DNA of 64,000 nucleotides from positions 22,842,819 through 22,906,818 of the forward strand of contig OZ037768.1 of the NCBI GenBank assembly GCA_964035545.1, given 5' to 3'. A model generated the notes under the pieces. That model saw only the letters and a program-made list of their open reading frames with translations, did no database searches and had not been told where the DNA came from. Shown piece by piece: positions 1-10,776 of this stretch. How positions within the stretch are numbered: the first letter of the stretch is position 1; each line of letters opens with the position of its first letter. The stretch comes from Bugula neritina (lineage: Eukaryota > Bryozoa > Gymnolaemata > Cheilostomatida > Bugulidae). The position numbers were made by a program, and so were the translations under genes.

Positions 1-1108
1 ACTGAATAATCGCTACTCCATGTTCATATTTATAGTCTTGGGTATTATAATCAGTACGAGACAGTATGTCGGTGACCCAATAACCTGCTGGGCACCTGCT
101 CAGTTCACACACGAATGGGTCGAGTATACGAACAAAATATGTTGGATAAGTAATACTTATTATGTACCGATGGATGAGTCAATTCCCAACAATGATAAGA
201 ATAAAGACCACTATATTGCCTACTATCAATGGGTTCCAATCATGATATTCCTACAAGCTATATTCTTCTTCGCACCGAGTATGATATGGAAGAAGCTCAA
301 CAGTCAGAGTGGTATACATGTTAATAAGATTGTGTCTGTAGTGGGAGGGGCGGAACACGGTAGTCCCGAAGTGAGAGATAAAACTATAAGGTATATAGTG
401 AGAAACTTAGACCGAGCTCTAAGATCTCAGAGAGAATACCGAACAGGCTGTTTTGCTCGATGCCGTCAATCTATAGCAAGAAACTGCTTTATTATATGTG
501 GAAAGAGATATGGAAACTATTTAATAATGCTTTATTTATTTGTTAAATTATTATACATTGGAAACGGTATAGGACAACTTTTCCTGCTAAATGAATTTCT
601 TGGAGATGGATATTACTTTTATGGGTTTGAAGTGGTTAATGATATGGCAAAAGGGAAAAATTGGACAACTTCCAAAAGATTTCCCCGAGTCACCTTATGC
701 GATTTCAAAATAAGAGCTTTGGGAAACAAAATACACGAGCACACGGTGCAATGCGCTCTGCCCATTAACCTTTTCAACGAGAAGGTGTACATATTCATTT
801 GGTTCTGGCTGGTCTTCATCTCCGGGGCAACCATCTTGAACTTTGTTCTTTGGATGTGGACATTGTTTAGAAGGAATCGCCGGCAATACGTTCGAAAGTA
901 TCTAAAAATTATGCACAAAAACTTCTCTAAAGGCGATTACTCGCCATCCAAAGAGTTCTGCGAGGATTATCTCCGACAAGACGGGATTTTCGTGTTGAGG
1001 CTAATCGCTAAGAACACAAATGACGTGGTGGTGGGCGAGATTATACAGGCCATGTGGGAGTACTACAAGAAGCACCATCAACCCAGTAAACTATCCGATG
1101 ATGTTTAG
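1..1108 (+). CDS. Innexin gap-junction/hemichannel protein, 5' partial
   Basis: Innexins are four-pass membrane proteins that form gap junctions and hemichannels in invertebrates. The frame is open from the left edge (LNNRYS precedes the first Met at 20), so the usual cytoplasmic start of about 20 residues lies outside the window. Counting from Met20, TM1 is residues 1-15, TM2 about 68-90 beginning with the family signature YYQWV, TM3 about 165-190 and TM4 about 257-281. Extracellular loop 1 has its two cysteines (DPITCW and NKICW) and loop 2 has two more (TLCDF and VQCALP), so all four diagnostic cysteines are kept. The cytoplasmic tail is short and ends in LSDDV. No intron is visible in this stretch. 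Family assignment is firm; the paralogue cannot be named. Confidence 0.95.
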   Translation, partial: LNNRYSMFIFIVLGIIISTRQYVGDPITCWAPAQFTHEWVEYTNKICWISNTYYVPMDESIPNNDKNKDHYIAYYQWVPIMIFLQAIFFFAPSMIWKKLNSQSGIHVNKIVSVVGGAEHGSPEVRDKTIRYIVRNLDRALRSQREYRTGCFARCRQSIARNCFIICGKRYGNYLIMLYLFVKLLYIGNGIGQLFLLNEFLGDGYYFYGFEVVNDMAKGKNWTTSKRFPRVTLCDFKIRALGNKIHEHTVQCALPINLFNEKVYIFIWFWLVFISGATILNFVLWMWTLFRRNRRQYVRKYLKIMHKNFSKGDYSPSKEFCEDYLRQDGIFVLRLIAKNTNDVVVGEIIQAMWEYYKKHHQPSKLSDDV

Positions 1109-1944
1109 TCACGAGCTTAAGTCATGTGACTACACATGGTCGTCATGTGACAAGCTTTCATCCATTCTTAGTCCAACCAGTACCATTTACAGATATTGTT
1201 CAGCAGTTTATTCCAATTGAGTTGATTTTATATTTTCAGCATTCCGAAATATATTTTAATATGTTATTTTATCTTTATATGTATTTGATGTATCGTCCGT
1301 AGAAATATATGTATTTGGTTCGCTCAGTAGCTAGAACTGTGTCATAAATTAAATAAGGTGTTTTAATTTTGATATTGTATATTAATTCTATTCACTATGT
1401 ACATTTACATTATGATATTAAAAGTTTAGCAATAAATATCATTCAAATATTGAAGAGAAAACTGCTTACAGAAGGTTACAAAAATATACAAAAGATGGGA
1501 TAAGTTGATTCAACGTTCAGTTGTAGCTGACTGTTTACACTGAGTCGTAGTTTCTGTTTGTATCCCAAGGTCAATCAAATGTCAGTAGAGTATGTGGAGG
1601 GCTCAGGGGGAACCTAAACATACAATATAAAGTTCACACAATGTATATAGTAGCCACAAGCTTATTTCTGCTAATCAAATAACATGATGCCAGAAGGTGA
1701 TATTGAGTGCAAAGCTGCATACAGCTACAACCCTGGAGAACATCTTCTACAGGATCGAGTCTTTTGAGAGTAACTTCGTAATATATACAATGTTTGTATA
1801 GCAATATAATGAACATATACTGTCTGTATAGTAATATAATACCGGAGATATAGCATTCTTCTACACGTGAACAAAGTTTATAGTTACATATAATCACAGT
1901 TATCTGTCTTCCAGAAAAAGAACTAGTTAACAAAAGGAGTAGAG
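1109..1944. other. Intergenic region between convergent innexin and MED19
   Basis: This AT-rich stretch should carry the innexin 3' UTR (+) and the MED19 3' UTR (-). I see no other gene; the short open frames here have no recognisable domain or codon signal. Confidence 0.6.
1431..1436 (+). promoter_or_regulatory. Candidate poly(A) signal of the innexin gene
   Basis: AATAAA lies about 320 bp after the innexin stop codon in AT-rich 3' UTR-like sequence. It precedes the convergent end of MED19, so the innexin 3' end probably lies near 1450-1470. Confidence 0.45.
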
Positions 1945-4900
1945 TTATCTGCACCTACCACTTCCTTTATCTTTATCCTTCTTTTTCTTTTTCTCTTTGT
2001 TTTTCTTTTTAGATTTGTCTTTATCCTTTTTCTTTGGCTTCTTGGCTGGTTCTGATGTTCCTTCTTCTACAAAAAGTAACCATAGCAACATGTATACATT
2101 ACCATAGCAACATGTGCATTGTCATGACAACATGTACGCATTACTATGACAACGCATGCATTACCATAGCAACATGTATACATTACTATGACACCGCATG
2201 CATTACCATAGCAACGTGTATACATTACTATGACACCGCATGCATTACCATAGCAACACGTATACATTACTATGACAACGCATATATAAATTACCATTAT
2301 CAGTACCATACAAATATTCAAGTGAGAGAGATTGTTCAATGTTGTGTGAATAATTTCTCAAAGTATTTTGTTTATAAACATGACTTTATTTCAACAGCCA
2401 AGATGAAACATCTCACAGCAGTTTTGTTTACCACAGCATTATATTGAAACAGTTTAGGAAGGGAACACGGTCTAGTGGTTAAAGCACTGGCTTAGTAAAC
2501 ACAAGGTTGGTAGTTTGAATCCCACTAAAGGCCGTTGATGATGTTAGGCGGAGCATTTGGTCATAATTGCTTTTTGTCACAATAGAAAACAAGTTCTTAG
2601 CCCGCTTTAAAAAAATTGTACCAGGGGTTCTCACAGGGACGGTGACTATAATTCATTATCAAAATTATCACAACTTTCATATGACACCTTGAGTACACAA
2701 CTCCACAACAATTATGCAGTGACTATAGCATCTCAATGAGCAGTATACTAGAAAGATAAAGCAACTCCCACTGACCCTGCACAAGAAGAGCTGGAGGTGT
2801 GGGCTTCAACTCAGATTCTTGCCGCGATCTCTTTTTAGATTTTCTTTTCTGAGGAGCAAATAACCTGTGTTGTTCGGGAAGCTGTAAGCAGTGCAAAATA
2901 AACTGGTATACTAGATATACATAGTAAGGCTCAGGTATATCAGTATATCATAAACTGGTATACTAGATATAAGAACAAGGTGGATGAGTTTACGACATGG
3001 GAGACAAATCCAATGCAGCTAAAATACAACGAGAAAAGGTGGTTATGAACCAGTGTGAGACAAGTTTTTTAAAGTTGAATATAAAAAATCAAGGGAAATA
3101 ATTACCACATTAAAACTTTGAGTTTTTTATTAAGCAAACTGCTTCTGTTGAAATGAAAGACAAATTCAGTACCATTAGCAAGAGAGAAGACAAATCTAAC
3201 AATTATAACCAGCAGAAAATAGAAGCTGTGGGTTAGACTTACTGGTCCAGGGTGTAATCTGAATCCAGCTAGCTGACTAGTACTCAGTGGGTTCAACTCC
3301 TTGCCTGTGATTGGTGGCTTTTCTATTAGAGACTTTAACGAACTGGAAAAAAGCAACAACCACCATTACATTCAATAGAGGTCTGCAGTAACATCTGCAA
3401 TAACATCTGCAGTGGCTTCTGCAGTGGCTTCTGCAGTGGCTTCTGCAGTAGCGTCTGCAATCACTTATACAGTGACATTTGCAGTAACGTCTGCAGTGAC
3501 GTCTGCAGTAACTTCTGCAGTGACTTATATAAAACTAGAAGGAGAAACAATCAGAAATAGCATTTAAACTTGACAACATAGTTCATAGAAATCATTTCGG
3601 ATTGTTTCAACACAAATGACCTTTTCATGCAGTGAAAAGCAGAAGATGAGAAATTCCAAGATGGCTGCAGATGAATAGAAAACTCAATAATAAAAAGTTA
3701 ACAGAATGACAACATAACAAAGTTGTTGATGAACATAACAATAAGAGTTCCAAAATAACAAAGTTAGTAAGCGATAAGTTGATTGGTTGAACTATAACAA
3801 GAGATAAGTTGATTGGTTGAACTATAGTAAGAGATAAGTTGATTGGGCGGTAGCATGGAATATGAGTTTACCAGGAATATTCTAGCTCTTTTAGTATTGC
3901 ATATCTCTCCCTGATTGAAGATTACATAATGATACACAAAATAGAAAGTTTATCATTGCTGCAATCTAAATGGCTATTGAAATCTACCACAAAGCAAGAA
4001 TATTGTAACATATTTGATATAAAATATAGAGTGAATGTAATTCTTTTATCTATACAATGGGTTTAATTTAGTTAAAAATTATTTTGGAAACATATTGGTT
4101 AATGACTGCTGTTTTATAATACATTAAACTAATAGCAAAGTCCTAACATAAAAACTGTCATATATTATAAAATTAGTCTTCACAATACACAAGCTGTATT
4201 ACTTGTGACATAAGGGAGCAGCCGTGGTCTAGGGGTTAGAGCATTTTGGATTAGTAAACGAAAAGTCATGAGTTCGAACCCCAGTAAAGGCCATTGGTAA
4301 TGTTAGGAAGAGCATCCAGTCATAATTGCTCCTGTGCCTCATATGAATAAATCTTAGCTCGGTTTAAAAAAAAACTTCCATCAGGGGTTTTCACAGGGAT
4401 ATCAACTATAAACTTGCGTGACAGTACTTGCTATATACTGAGAATATAATAGCCTGTGTACCCGGAGAACCCCACCTGTTATCATCGGCACTGCTGAGAT
4501 TGATGCTCCCAGGCAATGTTAACACTGAAGTTAGCTCCTCCTTCATCTTCTTACCACAGTACTTGGCGTAAGCATTCTCCAGACCGTGATAGCTGATGAG
4601 ATTCATGGAGCCAGTAACTTCTGAGGCTTCTACATATAAACAGCTTTATATCGTATCATATTGTGTTTTATATTATATCATTATACTGCATCATATTACA
4701 CTATATCATAATGTATCATATTATATCACATTATACTGTATTATACTATACATGTTTGACAAAGTACAATAGTATACTTTAAGAGTTACCACTAGGAAAG
4801 CACAGGCCATATCATAAATTAGCTAAATAAATGAAGTAAAAGTTGCTAAGTTGAGACAACTTTGTGAAATAACTAGAGTTTGAGGTTCATATATGATACA

Positions 4901-7900
4901 TCACAACTGTATGTAAGTTTTGCCCTTTATAAAATCTGTTTTACAGTGCATATAACTTTCCTTCACACAAATTGAGTGAACGTTACACTTCAAGAAGCAG
5001 TAAAAGTGACATGGGAGGTATTTTGTACAACTTAGAAAGAAAATTTAGCCGAAATACTCACTAATGAACGTACCTATTCACAACTAAAACCCAGTAAAAC
5101 TATCCAATTATACGCTAAGTATCAACAACATTTAAATACCTCGAATGGAACATAAATATCTGTAGCAGAGGTGAATATTAACTTTGGACAGCAAGCTCAT
5201 AGACTGACTTTAATACATGATTACCCAATCAGTGAAACTAAACACATCTTCCGGAGATATTTAGACAGACACCAAGTAAACAGTTGCCAGCTGATCTACA
5301 CCACTCATGGTGTTGATTTCAATCTGGAGTCATACTGTATACCTTCTATTCACAAGGAAGAAAACATGTTTTCTTGACATTTAAAAGTAATGAGGCTTGA
5401 CGTTAGCAAAACTCTGGAATAAAAGAACTCAACGTATATAAATAGCCGTTTATATAATAGATTATTATCTTTAATGATACAGCATACCTGGTGTAGATTT
5501 GTTCAATAGAATTAGATTGCGTATTATATGAATGATTATTAACAATATCTGCTGTGAAAAAGCAGGTGTCAACTTTCAGTATCATATTATAGACATTAGG
5601 GGGGGGGGTCTCAGCATCCCCGCAAACAGAAAGAATTTAGTCTGGGTGCACTAAAGTGAACTTAGCATTCGGTAGAACAGTGAACTGAGTTCATACAGTG
5701 GCTGCTGAATCATTGTGGAGTAGCAAGTGTAGAAGATATAAGGGTAGAATAAAGAAGGGTAGAATACACAAGTGTTGAATACAGAAGCAAGTGTAGACAC
5801 ACACATAGACTATGAAGCTGTTACAGATGCTGCTGGTGACAATACTTGTAATGTTTGCTGCGCTACAGCCAAGCTATGGGTTTGTATTCATTTATTAAGT
5901 AGCTTGTATATAAATTGGTGATGGAATTTCAAATCTACTTTTATATATGTTATATCGAAAGCCAGTAAAATGCTTAAATAGTTTCAAGGAAATTTTTACC
6001 ATTACTTTACAGTAAACACTTCTTTAATATAAAATATTGTAACCACAATTATATTATAGAAAATGTAACCACAATTATATTAAAGATAATGTTTTACTCT
6101 AAAAACGGCCAAAGCAATGGTTGACATAGGTATCAGTAAAAATACTGTAAATAAATTTCAACACATTTTGCCGGTTTCCACAGAAAATATTTTTCAACGC
6201 ACATAAAGGATCTAAATGACTTTTTCATTATTAAAATAAACATTTCTATTCAAAGACCTCAAAATTTATAAAATTTCTCTCATGTGATATTAAACGTTAT
6301 TTAGTATTCATTACATTTTCACTGCTGAGCAGTGTGTCAAGGCCTCTTTCCCACTTGGTATTTATTATAATTGCTAGATCTCTACTTTTAGCGGTGATGC
6401 TGACAGAAGTAAACAGAGAGGGAAAACAAAGTTGGTGAGAGGCACTCGACCTCCTATGTCACTTCAAGACTGGATCAACGAATAATAGTAGAGACAACCC
6501 CCAGAGTTTATAAAAATAACACAAAGAGAGAACCTTACATATTATGACTATTACAACTAACTTATGCCTTGCCTTTATGCACTAGGAATGAACTACTGTT
6601 GATAACGCAAGATGATTCATATTCATATATTATTTACATCAATATGTTTATCATCTGCCAGTTCTACTTACGATATTACCAAATAACAATGTTATAATAA
6701 ACAATCAGATCACACAACACAACTACGACTTCACAATAACTAAACAAAATTCGTCTATAATACGCAGAAGATTATATAATACATGAGTTCTGTTACATAA
6801 TATAAAGTCACACAGCAGAACAACCCAATAAAATATATCTAGACACATCTACTTTATGCTTATATATAAACTATTCACTCTACTCAAAGCCTTACTATTA
6901 GAATTGTGAAAAATCAACACAAGAATGCAACAACCATGACTTCAAAGTTGCTACAGAACGTGTTTAAATACACTGCACCTGTTGAAATTGTTTTCAATTT
7001 ACTTGTAATGTTTTTTAAAAAGTCACAGCTTGTAATGTCCAAGTACAAAACACATCTTAAATTTTTTTTTCAATTTTCAGCATATGAAATACCAGATGAG
7101 AGCAATTGCTCATCATCAGCTTGCAACCCCTGATAAAGCAAACTAATAGCTTAAGTACAAGCAAAACACCAACTCTTTATATAATACAAGTGGGTTTTAA
7201 ACAATGAACACTGACATTTATAGTTTTACAGCAGCAACCTAGAGTTGTAACTACAACATATATCAACATCAAAATTAAATAAGATAAAGGATTGATGATG
7301 TAGCAACAAAAATTATAAAGTTTCTAAGTTCCTTGCCCAGACATATTGTACAATTTTTGGCTTTTAAAAGTAAAAATATATAGTCTATGAGATGAAATTA
7401 CAGTAATTCAAATAGCTATGTAACGCAACAGCAATTACCAGCTATTGTAACAACACACGAAAGAGTTACACTAAGCATAATCTAGTTATTGTAATCTAGC
7501 AAGATAGAAGTTATACAGAAACGTGTAGTGATACATGAAACATTAGCATAACTACACAAAGTTATAAACTTTTCACGTTAATAGCTATTCATAGTTTTAA
7601 CATTACTATTAATTAGAAAAAATTTAACACCTAATCATTGATCAAACTCAAATTTTACACTTGTGATTAGAAAAAGATTAATTGTTTAATTGAATATCAT
7701 GTTGAATTACTAATGTCTGATAGCGATTTTGCTACATTTAGTCATAAGTGAACTTCTTTTTATAAAATTGGAGTTTAAAAATAATCATATTACTTATAGT
7801 TATACTCATGTCTTATAGTTATTTGATAAAAAATGTACTGTTAATGTTGGCAATTAAATATTCATATTTATATTACTATATTGTTATTAGGCTACTTTTA

Positions 7901-8263
7901 GTATAAGAAAACCATAATGTAATACTCATTACTCACACTGCAAAATTTAATGTAATTAGCAGTTAATTACTAAAAGTAGAAGTAAGTTAGAAAATGAAAC
8001 AAAATGAAAATGGTGACCATAATCATAATGATAACATTTGCCTTTGGTAAAACTAAAATTAAATGAGCAGACAATTAATAATTTTAAATAGATATAATAC
8101 CTGGCAATTCTTTGCACAAATAAAACGGTCCTTTCTGAACAATAGTGGGAGTTTTGCCTAAAGATATTGTAGTTTTCAAAGTGCCAGAGTAATCTTGGCG
8201 AGTCACTTGTGGAGATCTATTTCCCACAGGGCTATTTTTAAGCAACTGATCAAACGAAGCCAT
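1945..8263 (-). CDS. MED19: Mediator complex subunit 19, complete, 5 exons
   Basis: MED19 is a nuclear subunit of the Mediator head module, which links transcription factors to RNA polymerase II. Exons in coding order are 8263-8101, 4629-4476, 3342-3243, 2881-2776 and 2066-1945. They total 645 nt, 214 aa plus stop, with all junction phases consistent; human MED19 is 244 aa. Family hallmarks appear in order: GTLKTTISLGK and GPFYLCKE in exon 1; LISYHGLENAYAKYCGKK and LPGSINL in exon 2; SLKSLIEKPPITGK and LAGFRLHPGP in exon 3; LPEQHRLF in exon 4; and the lysine-rich basic tail in exon 5. A 3' splice site at 8279 just upstream of the ATG implies a spliced 5' UTR. Intron 1 is about 3.5 kb and contains another gene on the other strand. 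Identification is very secure. Confidence 0.95.
2079..2285. repeat. Minisatellite, about 22-bp unit, MED19 intron 4
   Basis: Tandem units resembling ACCATAGCAACATGTATACA repeat with substitutions. The array begins about 10 bp from the 3' splice site of MED19 exon 5 (exon starts at 2066 on the minus strand). Open frames through it are by-products of the repeat. Confidence 0.85.
2461..2651 (+). mobile_element. tRNA-derived SINE, copy 1
   Basis: The head carries pol III promoter elements: an A-box-like GGTCTAGTGGTTAAAGCAC and a B-box-like GTTTGAATCCC. A body shared with the copies at 4213 and 26821 follows (GATGTTAGGC/AGGAGCAT, TCATAATTGC, an A-rich tract, then CAGGGGTTCTCACAGGGA). The three-way similarity defines a dispersed family. 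This copy lies in MED19 intron 4. Confidence 0.8.
3380..3530. repeat. 12/18-bp minisatellite, MED19 intron 2
   Basis: Units of the type TCTGCAGTAACG and TCTGCAGTGGCT repeat. On the minus strand each unit reads as ...CTGCAGA, resembling a 3' splice site, and the array lies about 35 bp upstream of the exon 3 acceptor. Confidence 0.8.
4213..4411 (+). mobile_element. tRNA-derived SINE, copy 2
   Basis: The A box (TGGTCTAGGGGTTAGAGC) and a near-perfect B box (GAGTTCGAACCCC) are followed by the shared body GTTAGGAAGAGCATCCAGTC, a poly(A)-like tract and the terminal CAGGGGTTTTCACAGGGA. It lies in MED19 intron 2 and is the copy with the best B box. Confidence 0.85.
4640..4750. repeat. Degenerate ATCATATTATA-type repeat, MED19 intron 1
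   Basis: Imperfect TATCATATTATA repeats start about 10 bp from the exon 2 acceptor on the minus strand (exon starts at 4629). Confidence 0.6.
5812..6485 (+). CDS. Candidate secreted peptide gene nested in MED19 intron 1
   Basis: Two short exons, 5812-5879 and 6392-6485, join at a GT-AG intron in consistent phase (162 nt, 53 aa). Exon 1 encodes a textbook signal peptide: MKLLQML followed by a hydrophobic core to LQPSYG. Exon 2 encodes a short hydrophilic region rich in Lys, Arg and Asp that ends RGTRPPMSLQDWINE before the stop. There are no cysteines. It runs opposite to MED19 and lies entirely inside its largest intron. AATAAA occurs at 6827. I do not recognise the family; the layout suits a secreted or neuropeptide-like precursor. 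Signal peptide and splice sites are seen directly; expression is inferred. Confidence 0.5.
6827..6832 (+). promoter_or_regulatory. Candidate poly(A) signal for the nested peptide gene
   Basis: AATAAA lies about 340 bp after the peptide gene's stop codon. Several A/T-rich alternatives exist nearby, so the assignment is tentative. Confidence 0.3.
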
Positions 8264-9059
8264 CGATTTTTAATATCACTATAAGAAAACTAAACAAATA
8301 TTTGATTGAATTTCAGTTTGTAATCGCAACATTCAATTTAATTCCATTAGTAAATAAATTTTTAAAAACTCAAATGACATAGTTTATCATCACATAAATA
8401 TAATTTTGTGATATGAGAAAATCTCGAAGTCCCAGTACTTACGAGTTAGGTACAAATGCTTTAAATAATTCAAAATTTTTAAGAAGCTAGTTATGCGCAT
8501 AGAATTCTACCTGCCGCCTGTAAAATTGTAGCTAAATGTGTAACCTAGCTGCGCTAAGCCTATAAAAAGTAAAAGTGTTTTCACATGTAAAAGTAATTTG
8601 TTAAACTTATTAATTTTGTTTATCATTATTTATTTATTTATTTTAAATTTTATTTTTCAAAATAGGATTTGTGATTTTAGAAATTTAATTTAAAAAGTAA
8701 TATGTACTTTGCGTGTGTACATTAAAAAATACCCTCCTCTAGGAACTCTGTACTACTGTAAACTGTAAACCAGTAAAGTGATTACATTTAATTTTATAGT
8801 GGATCTGATTATGCATCGGTGATTAAAATTAATAATTACCACGTAACTTGTTTATAGGTTAATAAAGGTATAGCCGTATATATAAATTGCAATTATTATT
8901 AGACTTACAATTAGTTAAATGGTAAAGGCTAAAGCTACTGTTTAATTTTAATTTACTTATTTAATATTTTTGTTAAATTTAATGTTATACTTATTTATTT
9001 TTACAGTTTTCATATAACTATAATTATAAAGTTAAGTGTAACTGTTACTTTTACGGGTT

Positions 9060-9335
9060 TAGGTTTAGATTGTAAAGTTGCTATTAATAATAGTACTGCT
9101 ACTACTACGTCTACCACTAATAATTATGATACTCATATTGATAATCATGTGATAATATTAATAATAAATAATAATTATAACAGACTGTAAATGTAATACT
9201 AACACTAAAAGTAAGTCTAATAGACTAATACTAATGCCAATAGGCAGTAATAATATTAGTATTACTATTACTAATAGTATTAGTATTACTTTTAGTTTTA
9301 GGCTTAGTACTACTACTACTACTACTACTACTATT
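9060..9335. repeat. Trinucleotide-rich low-complexity tract
   Basis: Degenerate TAATAATAG/ACTACT motifs end in a pure (CTA)n run at about 9308-9333. Open frames on both strands through it are low-complexity artefacts. Confidence 0.7.
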
Positions 9336-10307
9336 GCAGTTGGTGTTACTATAACATGTACAAGTACTTCGAAACCAAATGCCAATGTGAATTGTCAAAC
9401 TCAGTTAATGCTGATGCTTGAAGTTGATATTCACAGACTCACAGTGATTACATTTAGTTTTACCGATACTCAAAACCAAACTCAATGTGATTAAATTTAA
9501 TTCAAATAGTCAATATGATCAAGTATATTCAGCATAAAGTATATGAAGACTAGATAAGCTTAAATATCGTTATGATTACGATTACAATAAAACAAATAAA
9601 ACCAAATTTATTTTAATTACTATAATCATTAAATAAACACAATGTTGGTACTCATGTGTTAGCTGATGGAGTGCGTGATTATGGTAATGATATGGTTCTC
9701 AGTTTCATAAGGCTTGGGTTTGAGTTCCAGCTATATCATTTCTGGCAAAAATTATTACCATTCAATGCAGGTCATCATCACTTGTCAAATTAAACTTAAG
9801 CCTCAGTCTAATATTTATTGCTTTAACCATGAATTTTGAGTTAAATACCAGAAACTCTTTCAAACTCAAATCTAAAAGTAAAGGCAGGTCTTTAAAAAAA
9901 GTTTAAAAATAGCCAGTAGTAATAGTGTGAACTAGGTATCAGTGAGAAGCTTTTAAATTTTAGTATTGAAGAGTACCAACAAATTTAATTGTTTTTTTTC
10001 ATTTTTGCTATTAAACTGTCAGCTAGTAATATTTTCTAAAGTTAAAATAACTATCAGTATTAAAAAATTAGTATACAATTACTCAACAATCAATATGTTA
10101 AACTAATCGAAATAGCAATGTATATTTCTTGTAACTACTATCCACTGTTATTGTTATTGTATTTTTATCATTATTGTTGTATTTTTTGTATTTATCAAAA
10201 GCAGTCTGTTACACATTAACTTTTAAATTTTTCTAAGGGTAGAAAGCGCTACAGTCTGCCACAATTCATCTGTAATGCTGAAGTACCACAGTGACTAATA
10301 TACTCAC

Positions 10308-10371
10308 ATTTATATGTTGACTCACTGAAGGAAACAGAATTAGACTTGGCATGAGAATGGACATAGCAGAT
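10308..10371 (-). other. Possible 5' UTR exon of MED19
   Basis: On the minus strand this 64-bp segment is flanked by a good 3' splice site (TTTATTTCAG) and a good donor (GTGAGTA). MED19 exon 1 has its own 3' splice site 15 bp before the ATG, so upstream noncoding exons are expected. It could instead belong to an unrecognised transcript. Confidence 0.25.
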
Positions 10372-10776
10372 CTGAAATAAAAAGAGGTATTTATTATAGC
10401 ATAAACTTAGGTGTGTATTAGTGTGTTGTTGTACCTGTGAGCGTGTGTGTGTTATGGTGAGTTGTAATTTAAAGTTGAAACAGAAAATATTGAAACATAA
10501 AATTATTCAAGATATTTTAGACAGCTATTTTAAAACTGACTAAATATATGCAAAATATTTATTATAATCATCATTATTTGCAAACAATATGTGTAGGGGT
10601 TTAGTTTGGAACTGTAAATGATATAAGAAATGAATAACGAGGTTATGGCAAAGTTGCAAAATAATGTTTCTGCTAGACAATAGATTTTTATCCTAGATAC
10701 TTTGCTGGGCTCTGCAATCATACAGAATGAATGTATAACTGTGACCTTCACCTTCTAGTCACTTTCTGAGCAGAGC

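Larger units (their letters stand above)
8264..10776. other. Divergent intergenic region between MED19 and VPS50
   Basis: About 2.5 kb of AT-rich sequence separates the diverging MED19 (-) and VPS50 (+) start codons, so both promoters should lie here. It contains trinucleotide-rich DNA at about 9060-9335 and one minus-strand exon-like segment (listed separately). I found no protein gene. Confidence 0.5.

Noticed and set aside
9158..9494. Overlapping frames on both strands at 9.2-9.5 kb
   Set aside because: Trinucleotide-rich low-complexity DNA with no domain and no splice context.
9650..9790. tRNA-like head (GGGTTTGAGTTCCAG) resembling a SINE
   Set aside because: Only a weak B-box match; no convincing A box and no shared body with the real SINE copies.
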